Positions 25,222 through 36,402 of a stretch of DNA of 64,000 bases are shown here, piece by piece (the first letter of the stretch is position 1; each line of letters starts with the position of its first letter). The notes under the pieces were generated by a model. The model ran no database searches. It saw only the letters and a list, made by a program, of their open reading frames with translations, and was not told the DNA's origin. The stretch comes from Epiperipatus broadwayi (Eukaryota; Onychophora; Udeonychophora; Euonychophora; Peripatidae). The stretch covers positions 248,001 to 312,000 of the forward strand of contig JAQFVV010006719.1 in assembly GCA_028023455.1 (NCBI GenBank). Reading direction: 5' to 3'. The translations under genes were made by a program, and so were the position numbers.

Positions 25222-25620
25222 AAGTTATTATAAACATAAATTAATTAAATGCACTGTCAGCTTTCGTCAAAACACTGCCAGAATCATAGTGCTGAGTTAA
25301 GTTATGCATTACAGGTGTGCTTATATAATTGACGCAATGTAATATGTAAATGAGGTACAATATGCAAATAAGATAATTAGATAATCCATTTTTCAGATAA
25401 TAGACCACATGAATCCTTTTTGTTGATGGATTCGTGTGTTCCATTGTCCAAAATGAAATATTTAACTGCCTCATTTGCATAGTCTACCTCATTTACATAT
25501 TGCATCACATCGATTATATAAGCACACCTGTACTGCATAACTTTACTGAGCACTAAGATGCGGGCAATGTTTTGCAGAAAGCTAATTCTGCATTGAAATT
25601 GCTTATGTTTATTATATCTT
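25222..25620. mobile_element. 400-bp palindromic element
   Basis: Each arm of about 195 bp reads inward from GTTATTATAAACAT through AAAACACTGCC and TTACAGGTGTGCTTATATAA to a small centre near 25420. Pairing continues right to the centre (GACCACATGAATCC against GGATTCGTGTG). No single copy is present here, so the unit cannot be defined. It may be a MITE or a foldback SINE. Confidence 0.8.
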
Positions 25621-25849
25621 TGCATCAGAACTCGAAGTCAACAAGTGCTTTAGAATTACAAAGTTTTATGAAAAGAGTTAATACTTTAAGAATTAAATAT
25701 ATAAACAAGATTCTAATTAAGAAATTAAAATGTTTACATTAAATAAGAATAAATCACTATAAGAATCTAAAAAACATATTATAATAAAAGAAAAACAATT
25801 CTCAAAAAATTTATTGTGAAATAAAGGATTGTAAACAGTGATAAATAAG

Positions 25850-25949
25850 TTTTTTTTTTTTTTTTTAAACACGTCAAAGCGTTGGCCGGGAAGCGAACCC
25901 GGGCCAGCTGCTTGGAAGGCAGCTATGCTAACCGCTAGGCCACCAACGC
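25850..25949 (-). mobile_element. tRNA-Gly(TCC)-headed minimal SINE (copy 2)
   Basis: On the minus strand a complete tRNA-Gly(TCC)-like sequence is followed by TTGACGTGTTT and about 16 A. The same short tail follows the other members of this SINE family. The tail plus poly(A) says it is a retroposon rather than a simple tRNA gene. It is the best preserved head of the family. Confidence 0.75.
25878..25949 (-). tRNA. tRNA-Gly(TCC)-like sequence
   Basis: The 72-nt cloverleaf is near perfect: the acceptor stem GCGTTGG pairs with CCAACGC, the anticodon loop CTTCCAA sits on a GCTGC/GCAGC stem, and the T arm is CCGGGTTCGCTTCCCGG. A and B boxes are intact, so Pol III transcription is plausible. The discriminator base is T. 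No T4 terminator follows directly; the SINE tail and poly(A) do. It may be a functional gene copy or, more likely, the SINE head. Confidence 0.6.
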
Positions 25950-25950
25950 T

Positions 25951-26995
25951 TGACTAAAGTTTTTAATTAGTTGTAGTAGTGGTTATGGAGAAAACGTTGC
26001 AAAAATTAAGCAGTGTTTAGTGTGATATATTAGAAAACTGTAAACAAGTTGCAAAATGGTAGAGTATGTTGACCAAAAATATTGCGGGACAAATTTATAA
26101 AAAAAAAAACTTTCAAGTCTACTGCTTAAACTACCTCTGAAGCTTAAGCCAACGTTGTTGTCAATGTGTGCATGAGTCAATTTATGTAATATACTAATCC
26201 AATATCTGAAAGTGTAAGTAAATAATTAACTATTGAAGCGGAAAAATAAATATCAATATTAAATCTATCTACAAGCCAAATAAGATGTTACTAGAAATGC
26301 ACACATCAGCAAACTTGTTGAAAGAAAGAACTTTATAGTTCTAGCTATAATTCTGCAGAGATCATATTTTTTAGTAATATATAATTTATTGATAAATATT
26401 CGTTTTTTATAGAGCGCAGTATTTATTGTAATATATTCTGAAATAAAACAATCTTATAATAAATACTGAGGTGTATAAAAAATAAATATTTATCAATGTA
26501 TTTAGATTCTAAATTATTATACATTAATTGCAGTTGGTTAAAAATGAGGTAAATTCTCTTTCCTGTAATATTTGCATTATATTTGTACAATTCGAACATT
26601 GTTTAATAAATCAGGCATATAATAGACTCAATGCCTGAATAATGCATTGGTAGACAAAAGTTAGCTTATATATATATAAAAGTAAGGATAAGAAAATTCA
26701 ATTGTTCTTTAAAATCTTTGCTTATGGGTAAATGCATGTCAATTTATATTAAAACAGCGCATGTGTGAATATTGGTTTACTTCTGAATATAATATATTAA
26801 TATATGATTTACTATAATTTTAATAAGGTATGATCATTTTAAAGTTAAAACAATTTCAAATTATTTTATCCATTCATTTTTTATTATATGACAATCGCTT
26901 GCATGTATATATTTAAATATTTCTCTAAATACCAATTTATGCAGAAAATAATTATTAAACTTTTCAATTATTTAGCTAATTTTTGACTACAAAAT
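25951..26995. other. AT-rich spacer
   Basis: No gene or repeat recognised. Confidence 0.45.
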
Positions 26996-27005
26996 TTAAA
27001 AAGCA

Positions 27006-27120
27006 GTCAAGCATTGTTAGCTGAGAGGTCATCGCAACCGCCTTGCAAGCAAGTAGTTGGTTGCAGACGGTTGTGGGTTCACATCCCGGCCGATGCTATG
27101 ACATATGAAGAAAAAAAAAA
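27006..27120 (+). mobile_element. Minimal tRNA-tail SINE (copy 3)
   Basis: It starts GTCAAGCATTGTTAGC, has the same enlarged variable arm and B box as copy 1, then TATGACATATGAAG and poly(A). The 10-bp TSD TTAAAAAGCA lies at 26996-27005 and 27121-27130. Confidence 0.9.
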
Positions 27121-27385
27121 TTAAAAAGCAAGGTTTGTGGTAATATTTTAAGCAAGTCAATTAATTAATACTTCAATATAACTTGATATTAGTGACGTTA
27201 ATAACAAACTCATACAATTATATTATTACTTCATTTATTAAGTATGTATGTTATTTTGTTAAATTTTGAGATTACTTTCTTGCTTCATACTTTTATTTAT
27301 TATGACACTGCGATTAGATCTCATGCATTTCCCTAATTTTAACTTGAGGTAAATGAAATGTTTTTAAGAAAAAAGATGGTGCATG

Positions 27386-27397
27386 CCCCCCCCCCCC
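27386..27397. repeat. C12 homopolymer
   Basis: Twelve C in a row inside AT-rich DNA; one of several such runs (see 41821, 48692, 50719, 59149). Confidence 0.9.
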
Positions 27398-27559
27398 GAA
27401 TAATTTAGCTATTGCTAAACATAAGGATATCTACACCCACATATATGTAAAACAATACATTCTGTGACATACAACAGCCGAACATAATGCATAATTTGAT
27501 CAGTATCATATTTAACTCAGATATATCTGTTCTAAAAAAATATTTCATTATCCAATCCA

Positions 27560-28075
27560 TCTCAATGTGTATTAGATTTCCAGTATGTTGATGACTGAGA
27601 TATCCTTGCCAATTCAAAAAACAATTTACAGAATATATTTAATATTCTATATGTATCTTCTAAAGACTTTAATTTAGATTGAATGTTTAAAAAAAAAAAC
27701 CTCAAGTCATCTATCGGATAGTGATTAAAGATAAATCTCAAATAATAACCAACTTAAGAATGTAAGCCAATTTAAATATCTCCGTATTTTTTTAAGTAGA
27801 AGAGTAAAATTAAATGTTGAGATTTAACCTAAACTATGATAAGCTGCTGTTAATTTCAATGAGTTACAAGATAGAATACATCATTGCAGTGATATAACTA
27901 TAACACCTAAATTAATTGTGCACTGAGCCATTCATTATTTTGCTCAATTTATTGTATAGAAATGAAATTATAATTCCTAACTTAAAGATACTTAAAAAAT
28001 TTCATTTAAAAATGCTTCATAAATTTTAAAAATGTTATGGTTTAAATTGCTGAATAGTGATTTTATAAAATCCAC
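27560..28075 (+). pseudogene. Second LINE lineage: RT motif C to C-terminus relic
   Basis: With frame changes the plus strand reads LQYVDD, ILANSKNNLQNIFN, SQFKYL, VKLNVEI, AAVNFNELQDRIHH, then a TPKLIVH and LLYRNEIIIPNLKILKKFH stretch. This follows the usual order of RT motif C (YVDD), the FKYLG region and the LYGSETW region of non-LTR reverse transcriptases. The YVDD word separates it from the FADD-bearing RTE copies. Many stops make it a dead relic. Confidence 0.75.
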
Positions 28076-28084
28076 TATTTAATA

Positions 28085-28400
28085 TATAGGGTATATGAGC
28101 ACAGACTTTCACACGACCCAGCACTCTAATTACTGATATGCATATTTCAGGCCAAACCAGCAATCATAAGTTGGTCCAGATTATCATCTCTATACATACA
28201 TGCAATAAGTGCTCAGATATATATTAACATAGCCAATCTTCATACTTTAATAGACAGGCTTCAATCCACTCCACACTCTAACTCTTAAATCGTCCATCCA
28301 ATTGAAAATCTGATGATGGAATGCTCAAAGGCCACCCTGAGGTTGAGATTCTCATCACACCCATGTTGACCTAAAGTCAATGCCTTTGTTTGATATGCCA
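28085..28400 (-). mobile_element. Family D retroelement copy
   Basis: Read on the minus strand it contains CATGGGTGTGATGAGAATCTC, GATTTTCAATTGGATGG, GGTTTGGCCTGAAATATG and the tRNA-like end with GGGTCGTGTGAAAGTCTG, abutting an ATATATTAA end. It shows the longest unit upstream of the tRNA-like block apart from the copy at 48957. Confidence 0.75.
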
Positions 28401-29157
28401 TGTGAAACAAATCAACAAAGATTTTGTTGAAAATACTTTATATTTAACTTGAACAAGATTTTCAGAAAGAGACAGATCATCATTACCTTGTCAACATTAT
28501 CTTAAATTTACTCTAAAGACGTGCAATATTAATTAATTTTATTGTGAAGATATGGTTGAAGATAGAATGTAACCGCAAACTACAATTTGATAAGATGTTT
28601 TTTTTAAATAAAAAAGTTCACTGTATAACAAATTAAACAGATGGCATTGCAAAATATTACACAAATAGAACTATCATGTTCTATATTTTTCTTTTGAGAC
28701 TTTTTCCTTTGGTTTTTAAAATAGCTATACTCATGAGAGAAGTGGGTGCTGATGCTGGTAATGATAAAATAAGTGTACAATGTTTAAAAATGGAATTTTG
28801 TAGCTTTCAAATATTCCCAAAATATTATATGAGACTTTCTGACATTCACAAATTGCTGTATATAATTCTGCTAATTATATTCCTACTGTAGATGATAATT
28901 AGCTAAATATGAATATATATCTATATTAATTTCAAATTCAGCTTCATTTTTCTACAAGAAAAAATTCAATATTTACAGGACTTTTCATTTGATTAAAATA
29001 AAACATTTTTAGCTGAGTTCAAAATCATGCATTCACTGTACTTTTTACTTTATCATTATAAAACCTGTGAATTTCCAAAATAATTTTTAAAGTGTTTTAG
29101 TGTCTCAAATATGAGATCCCCCCCACCCCCAAATTTCGTTACTTGATTCAGATAGAG
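28401..29157. other. AT-rich spacer
   Basis: The open frame at 28676-28891 has no recognisable domain. Nothing else seen. Confidence 0.4.
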
Positions 29158-29440
29158 CAGGGGTTCCCAAACTTTTATAGATCGAGGCAGATAATTTTTT
29201 AGAATCCAGTCACTTGTAATATATTTTTTAATTAAATAATTAGGTAAATAATAATTACTCTTCTCATTGTTATTTTTCTTATATTTACCATAGTAAATTT
29301 GACAAAAGCACAGGTCTACATTTTCTGCCACTAAGTATATATTGTCATAATATTTTTCTTTTTTAATAAATATGTAAAATACTTTCATGTTTTAATATTT
29401 ATCGCAACCCACCTAAAATCACCTTGTAGCCCACTGTTAA
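29158..29440. mobile_element. hAT-like MITE, one end preserved
   Basis: The left end CAGGGGTTCCCAAACTTTTA is a hAT-type TIR, and the text near 29400-29435 (CGCAACCCACCTAAAATCACC) resembles the subterminal part of such elements. The expected right TIR is not seen, so the right end is decayed or lost. Confidence 0.65.
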
Positions 29441-29554
29441 GATGTGTATATCAGGGATGAAGCATCCATGTAGTGAATGGAATGAGTGCTTCCGTAGAGA
29501 AATTCACTAAAACTTTCAAAAGCTTCAATTAAAATTCAATTTAAAAAATTCACT

Positions 29555-29995
29555 TTCAATTTTTTTTACCAACAGTTGAATTGTTTTTATATATGCAAAG
29601 AATGAATTTGACTAATGCATTATTGTTGATTATAAGAAGTTCAAACAATGCTAAAATCTAATTTACAGTTAAAACTTTTAAGAATGTTAAAAGCATTTGG
29701 AAGATAAAAATATATTGATAATGTATTATCTATATTTAAACTAATCATAATAGTCTGATTAGAATGAGCAATTCAAATTCATTATTTTTTTTGTATAGAA
29801 TTACTGTTAACTTTCAATTATTACCAACAGTTGAATTGTTTTTATATACATAAAAGAATGAATTTCACTAACACAATATCATTGATTATAAACAGTTCAA
29901 ACAATGCTAAGATCTAATTTACAGTTAAAATTTTTAAGAATGTTAAAAGGATTTGGAAAATAAAAATATATTGATAATATATTCTCTGATTTACA
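29555..29995. repeat. Direct duplication of about 180 bp
   Basis: The segment with ACCAACAGTTGAATTGTTTTT to AAAATATATTGATAAT at about 29567-29720 recurs at about 29821-29982, separated by about 100 bp. No coding function is evident. Confidence 0.85.
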
Positions 29996-30072
29996 GATAA
30001 GAGAGTTTGATTTTTCTAGATGTGTGTAATATAATATATATATATATTAGGCACTATTATGTAAAAATGGTG

Positions 30073-30113
30073 GAGACTTCATTCTGCAGCATATTGATAA
30101 TGGTTGACAATGA
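30073..30113 (+). mobile_element. RTE LINE 3'-terminal micro-fragment
   Basis: GGAGACTTCATTCTGCAG and TTGATAATGGTTGACAATGAT match the last 45 bp before the LINE 3' end (12697-12740). (TA)n runs flank it on both sides. It is an extreme 5' truncation. Confidence 0.75.
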
Positions 30114-31117
30114 TATATATATATTCGTATATAAGAAATTCCTTTTATTAGTTATTAATAGTAGATTTTATTTAATTTCTTTTGGCTTTGATTTGTTTTA
30201 CATCAATCCTGAATAGTATATATATATACTACACAGTCCATAATTAATAAGGATTTTAGTAATGGAAAAGCAATAACCAAATTAGAGTGTTTTATACCAG
30301 TGTTAAAAAAAAGAATCATATTAAAAATAATAATTTTAATTAAATGAAATCTTAAATAAAACAAGTATAATTATAAAAGAAAAAAAATCCTTCTTGACTA
30401 ATTTCTTCCAATAACTTTTGAAAACAGTAATTTGAATACATATGTATAAAATGTGTGTACAAAACCCTGATAAATTCACTTCCATTTGTTTCCCACAACT
30501 TTGCAATAACACATAAAGATACAGATAATAATGAACCTTATACATGTCTTTAATATATAAAATTGTTGCCAATTGAATTTACAAATTATATGTATTAACA
30601 CATCAACAAAAATTGAGTAATACAAGTTGCAAAAAAAGATTATATAAATTTTAAAAAAAAAGGAAAGAGAAACCTGCCATGTGTCTGACTAATTGTATAC
30701 TGAGAGGGTGAGATGAGAAAATTGCTGAAAGAAATGATTCATGATGCCCATCAGATAGGCAGATATGCCCAAAATTTGTGAATTCAAATTTACAAATTTC
30801 TAATTTCCATTTTTTTTTTTTTCAGAGTAAGGATGATAAGTTTGTGGATAGGAGAATATAGAGGAGGCTGCAGTATATTTTAAATGTTTTTACTAATGTG
30901 ATGCACTCATTCAAATATTCTTAACTGATAAACACATGAATGTTATAGACTGCGATCAGCACTTCTGCTGTGTATGTCTAAGAAAGGTTCCACCAAGTAT
31001 TTTAAAAAAAAATTAAGCATATACTTAAAACATTAAAAAAACACAGATTGCAAATTTCAGTTTAAATAATCATTTATAACTTATAAAAATAATAATTAAA
31101 AATTCTACAATGATAGT
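30114..31117. other. AT-rich spacer
   Basis: No gene seen. Confidence 0.4.
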
Positions 31118-31860
31118 AATTATCATCATTTTTGATCATTATTGATCCACTGCAGAATAATAAAAATCTCTCCAAGTTCAATCCATCTTCTCTGATTTCT
31201 AGTCTCTCTTTTCCACCTGAAACATTTCCTTATTTCATCCATCCATCTCACATGTGGTCTCTTTCTAGATCTTTTACCATATTTTGGAATCTACTTTAAG
31301 ATTCCAACTATCCATCTATTATTGTCTCTTTTAACAGTATGGCAAGTCCAACTCCAGTCTCTTATTTCTTTCATTGACATCAGTAACACCTCTTGTTCTC
31401 TCACCAATGTATTTTGTTTCCAATCTCCTTTTGTTTCTCCTAATATAGATTTCACCATACTTTGTTACATGGTCTGGAATCCCTGTAGTGCTCTTCTGTT
31501 AAATATCTAAGTCTCAAATCCATAAGTAAGAACTGATTGATACACACATCTAATAAAAACTTTCCTTTTCAAATTCATATTTTCTTTTAATATTAATATA
31601 TTTTTAACCAAAGCATTTCAACCAAGCTTAATTCTATGATTAATTTCATTCCTTATGGTTTCATCTGTAGTAATAATCTGACCAAAGTATTTATAGTCAT
31701 TAACTTCTTCTAACTCATCATTATTAATCTTTTTTATTAGTCTTTTTAACATTTACCTTTAATCCTACTTTCATCTGATAACTTTTGCAATATTTCCTGT
31801 AACTCTGAAACATTATTTTCAAAAACTACCACATCCTCTGCAATGTGTTGATGAGTTAAA
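31118..31860 (-). mobile_element. RTE LINE relic, antisense, from RT motif C to 3' end
   Basis: The minus strand runs from HIAEDVVVFENN (motif C, with FADD altered to IAED) through ELQEILQKLSDESR to the tail region, ending in ATCATCATT on the plus strand at 31121. The altered catalytic box and stops mark it as dead. Confidence 0.85.
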
Positions 31861-31957
31861 TAAATACAATTTACTTTTAAACTGCTGTAAAATTTTTTGG
31901 ATGTTAATGCTATATATAAAAGTACAATAAATAATATGTGTATACCGTAGATAATAT

Positions 31958-32001
31958 GTAAGAATATATTTATTCCACCAGAGTATATACACAAATACTG
32001 T
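31958..32001. repeat. Family F terminal half-copy
   Basis: GTAAGAATATAT followed by CCACCAGAGTATATACACAA matches the arm ends of the foldback element at 18645-18886. The rest is not recognisable. Confidence 0.55.
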
Positions 32002-32384
32002 GGATAATACTATATAAACAAGCAATATATCATAAATAAAAATAATTGCTTAATGAATTATTGGAGAAACTATTTGATACCCAGCATTAAACTAGAAGAT
32101 CAATACTAATGTTTCCATTGAATTACAAGACTTGACTTTACTTAATTAAAATTTGAACAATGAATTTTTCATTATTCAAGTCCAAGAATCAATTTATGTG
32201 CTATTACTGCAAGAGATTATATTGCACATACTTACATATTATACATTAGTCATATTTCTGACTCAATAATAGTGTTCTGCAACTTATATACAGTCTAGAA
32301 CCTGGCTCTTTATTATTACACTAAATTGCAGTGTTATACTGCATACCGTTACATATTGTAAAATAGTCATATTTTGTACACATG

Positions 32385-32396
32385 TGTATATATAAT
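32385..32396. repeat. Candidate TSD, left (12 bp)
   Basis: TGTATATATAAT recurs at 33048-33059 on the far side of the palindrome. It is low-complexity, so the match alone is weak, but it lies exactly at the element ends defined by comparison with the copy at 44758. Confidence 0.6.
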
Positions 32397-33047
32397 GTGT
32401 TTTCCTGAAGGTTTGTGATGATGGTGTTTTAGTTGCATTTATACATTGGTCTATTTCCTTCATCATTATTGAATGTCTTTAGAAAAATTTATTTAAATAT
32501 TCCAAATACATTGAACTGTTAGTAATTGCACACCAAACAGGTTAGTACAAACAGGTATGTGCAATGTTTCAAGAGGTATTATTCTCCCCTCTTCTTCAGT
32601 TGCTGCTGGCCTGACCAGTGACAGTACTAGCATGGGAATCGAACATGGGACCTTAGATTCTTGAGTATTGAATTTTAAGGTAATGCTCTAACCAACTGAG
32701 CCATCTGCTCAGTTGGTTAGAGCATTACTTTAAAATTCGATACTCAAGAATCTAAGGATCCGAGTTCGATTCCCATGCTAGAAGATGGCTCAGTTGGTTA
32801 AAGAGTTATCTTACAATTCAATACTCAAGAATCTAAGGGTCCAGGTTCGATTCCCATCCTAGTACTATCACTGGTCAGGCCAACAAGACCTGAAAAAAAA
32901 AAAAAAAACGTTGTGCATATACTAACCTGCTTGATGTGCTGTTACTAACAGTTGAATGTATTTGGAATATTTAAATAAAGTTAAATTTTTCTAAAGACTT
33001 TCAATACACATATCAGATGATGGAAATAGTGCAACATATAAATACAA
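32397..33047. mobile_element. Head-to-head tRNA-SINE palindrome, family C copy 1
   Basis: Two family C SINE units meet head-to-head at about 32703 (CCAACTGAGC, five-base loop, GCTCAGTTGG) with tails outward. The minus-strand arm holds a tRNA-like head at about 32626-32703. The plus-strand arm holds two tandem heads (about 32704-32780 and 32784-32861), each with an A box (GGCTCAGTTGG) and a B box (GTTCGATTCCC). The unit tail includes GAAACATTGCACATA, ACTAACAGTTGAATG and TATTTGGAATATTTAAATA. The left arm is longer by about 35 bp. Confidence 0.85.
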
Positions 33048-33059
33048 TGTATATATAAT
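33048..33059. repeat. Candidate TSD, right (12 bp)
   Basis: Partner of 32385-32396. Confidence 0.6.
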
Positions 33060-33479
33060 CTTAACTAAACTTAACAAGCGCGAGACCCACCCCCTATCAT
33101 CGTCTCAACAATCTTCAAATGTAAGTGCTAATATAATAGTAGTTGATCACTTTTTGATATCTAATTCTATCAATGAATAATAATCAACTTTAAAACAGTA
33201 ATGTAAATGTAAACACACATGCATATGTATATATGCTAATTTCTCTTCCTTAATCAAAATTAGAGTATCTAAGTGATATGTAACTTCAACTAACTGATGC
33301 TTGATCATCATCGGTATTACTTTGTCATTGATTGCAATCTCATAACAACTTACTCTAGCATATTAAATTTAGAGCCATGTATATATATAGTACAGAGATA
33401 ATGACGCATTATTCTTCCATTCTTTTTCTAATGCTCCTATATCTTTAAAAACCTCCAGTAAACAATGACATTTCTGTTG

Positions 33480-33890
33480 GAGATTATTTTACTTGACACA
33501 AAGCTTGAAAAATGTGACACCAGGCTGACCTGTCACTGGAAGCTATTATGAGACATTGGGTCAACAATAAATGCACATTGCTTTGACACTCCTCTCGAGA
33601 AGAAAAAAACCTCTTTTGTTAAGAGTCATGTCACAGACTCTAATTAAGCTTATCTCTTCCCCTTGACAAACAAATAGGCACGCAAACGAAAAAGTAGGGG
33701 GTGGGGTGCAAAACCTAAAAGTAATAACTGGAAACGGGAGAAATTGTTTCAGCAAGCAATATTCTCTTCCCTCATGATTTTTTAATGTGTCATTATTAAT
33801 TATTATTATTTTGCTGGTCTTTAACAAGTCTTATCAATCATGGCCTTCAGCTATTTCCTCATTTAGTTTGAGAAAAAAGCAGAAAAATGA
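33480..33890. promoter_or_regulatory. Candidate conserved non-coding or regulatory stretch
   Basis: This is a non-repetitive, higher-complexity stretch with balanced base use in an otherwise low-complexity setting. It includes a direct pair of TGACA-type words (GTGACACCAGG, CTGTCACTGG) and an ATTA/TAAT cluster near 33780-33815 that would suit homeodomain binding. No open frame with a domain was found. The call is by appearance only; cross-species conservation was not tested. Confidence 0.25.
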
Positions 33891-34234
33891 CTTTTTTTTT
33901 TTTTACATGGTCATTTAATTACTCTATCATTAAACAAAAAGAGAATTTAAAAGCCTATTATTTTCTAAAGAAGAAAAGTAGCTCCTACATTTTATTTTTA
34001 GCTATTTCTAAATACTTAATAAATATATTAAATTAATCACATCAACAAATTATACTAAAGCAAGAAGAGTTTAAGGAATAAATAATAAGAGATCTATTTA
34101 GCATTCTTTGATTTCTTATTTAAACTTTAATGACAGTCGAAATAAATATTCTGTGTAGGTTAATCATGTTAATAAAATCTTGTATTAAAAAAAAAAAGAG
34201 AATCAAACTTGATACAATATTTTACAATCATTTT

Positions 34235-36185
34235 CAATCATTATCGACTATCGATCCATTACAAGATGAAGATGTCATTCTAGCTTAATCAAGTTTTACT
34301 GATCATTAATTCTCTTCTCCACATCACATGAACAAATTTTCTCATTTTCATCCATTCATCTTACATGTATCTCTTTCTAGGTCTTTAAAATCTCTTGAGA
34401 TCCAGTTTAAAATTTGTTTATTTATTATCATCTCTTCTTGTAATATGTCCAGCCGAGATCCATTTGTCGTTTAATTTTTTCAATGTTCTCAGTATACTTA
34501 TTATACTTTAGATCCCTTTTTACTATTTCTAATATACAGCTCTCCATATCTCATTAGAAAGTTTAAAATTTCTGTAGTGTTCTTTTGTTAAATATCCAAG
34601 TTTTACATCCAAAAAGTAAAAACTGTTACAACATATCTCTTAAAAACCTTTCTTTTCAAACATTAATTCTCTTCTCCACTTCATGAGAAATTTCCTTATT
34701 TCATCCACTCATCTCACATGTATCTCTTTTTAGGTCTTTACAATCTCTTGAGATCCAGTTTAAAATTTGTTTTACTTACATATTACACCTGCTGGACATG
34801 TTTGGGTGGGCAGAATGCTATTCCTTTCTCCAATTAAAGGGGTAATGGGTGTTTGCGGCAGTAGAATGCCATAGTTCCAAATTTGTTGATTTATTATCAT
34901 CTCTTCTAATATGTCCACCCTAGTTCCTTCCATTTTAGTAACTTAATTTTTCAATGATGTCAGTTATACACATTTGTTAATTATACTTTAAATCATGTCT
35001 TACTACTTCTAATATGCAATTCTACATACCTCATTAGACAGTTTGAAATTTCTGCATTCCTCTTTTGTTAAATATCCAAGTTTCAGATCCAAAAGTAAAA
35101 ACTGGTGAAACATACAATTAAAAGTCTTTCTTTAATTATTTCTACTAAAAGAACTCTCAATCAATCAATCAATAGTATAATGTCCTATGAGCAAGTCCAG
35201 GGAGCAGTCACATCTCATAATAATTCCATCTGCATTAATAATTTAATAAATTGAGAGGTTGCAAATCTCTTGCACGTGCCTACTGTTGCTTCTCAGGCAG
35301 CCAATCAGATATTAAGACAACAGTCTGAAGAGCGATCAAGCCACAACACATGACAGAATTTTTGACAAGAAAAGGATGATCCTACCCTCTTCTCTACTTA
35401 ACTTTTTATATATATAAGCCAGTCTTAAGCATCTTGGCTTGAAAGTGTGAAGCTACAAATATCTTCATGTATTATTCACTGAGTCTTAATTTATGATAGT
35501 ACAGAGCGAAACCTTAAGTTTACTACGCCATAGTTTTCTAGATGTTAATATAAGTTATCAACAATGTATGTAATAATTTAAACAACATATTTGGAGTTGA
35601 TAATTGATGGAACATATAAATTAAAAACCTTTCTTTGATTACTTCTACTAAAAGAACCCTTAATAAATCAATCAATAGTATTCTGTCCTATGGACAGGTC
35701 CAGAGAGCAGTCACATCTCATAATAATTCTATCTATATTAATAATTTGACCAATGTATTTGTAGTTGATAATTTCTTCCAATTCATGACTGTCAATCTTT
35801 TATTTTCTTCGTTTGAGGAAATTCATTGAATAGTACTTAGTTTTCTTAATATCTTCAATCCTAATTTCTTATTTTGATGTGATATATAAATCTGGCGACT
35901 TTCTTGAACCTCTGAAGAATTATTTGTGAAAACAACTCTACCTCTGCAAAATCTAGATGATTTAAATAATCTCTATATATTTGTATTCTCCAAGCTTTCC
36001 ACTTTATTTCAAAAAATATTTCTTAACAAAACAGGTTAATCCAACTTGTTCTTTTAGTTGGTTTTGAATTCAAAATTTCTAGTAGATTTATTGTAAATAT
36101 CTTCATAAAGATTTTATATAGAACAGAATATTATCTTTTTTTATCATGTTTCTTAAATGTCTGTGTTATTACCGCATTCTTCCAA
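34235..36185 (-). mobile_element. Long antisense RTE LINE relic with internal duplications
   Basis: The minus strand preserves text from the RT core (GGAAGAATGCGGTAATAAC at about 36165-36183, matching 11228) through a decayed motif C (HLDFAEV near 35930) to the 3' end near 34235. The 3' portion is duplicated: 34300-34480 recurs at about 34665-34920, and 35110-35250 recurs at 35610-35760. Stops are frequent and motif C lacks the catalytic Asp pair. Confidence 0.85.
34772..34878. mobile_element. 107-bp family E insertion in the RTE relic
   Basis: The insert is flanked by the 9-bp repeat AAATTTGTT (34763-34771 and 34879-34887), and the duplicated RTE segment at 34400 lacks it. It includes TGCGGCAGTAGAATGCCAT, similar to the reverse complement of 38020-38112. 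Its ends show no obvious TIR. Confidence 0.7.
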
Positions 36186-36258
36186 TCCTTTGATATGTAT
36201 TTACATTATTTTAAATATATTAGATTTTACCACAATCACACTTTTCTTTATTTTGCTG

Positions 36259-36402
36259 CAATATAAATACAATTTATCCAAACCACTTCCAATACTTTTT
36301 AGCAAAACTCTTTATTTTTATTTTATTTTTATATATTATGTACAAATAAAGAGTTTTGCTAAAAAGTGTTCGGAAATGGTTTGGATAAATTGTATCTATA
36401 TT
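36259..36402. repeat. 144-bp palindrome
   Basis: The arms of about 60 bp contain AATACAATTTATCCAAACCA and AGCAAAACTCTTTATTT with their complements on the far side. It could be a MITE or a snap-back duplication next to the RTE relic. Confidence 0.8.

Noticed and set aside
28676-28891. 71-codon frame
   Set aside because: Short AT-rich reading with no conserved motif.
32626-32861. Three functional tRNA genes
   Set aside because: A and B boxes are present but cloverleaf pairing is poor and the sequences sit at the heads of SINE units, so these are SINE promoters.
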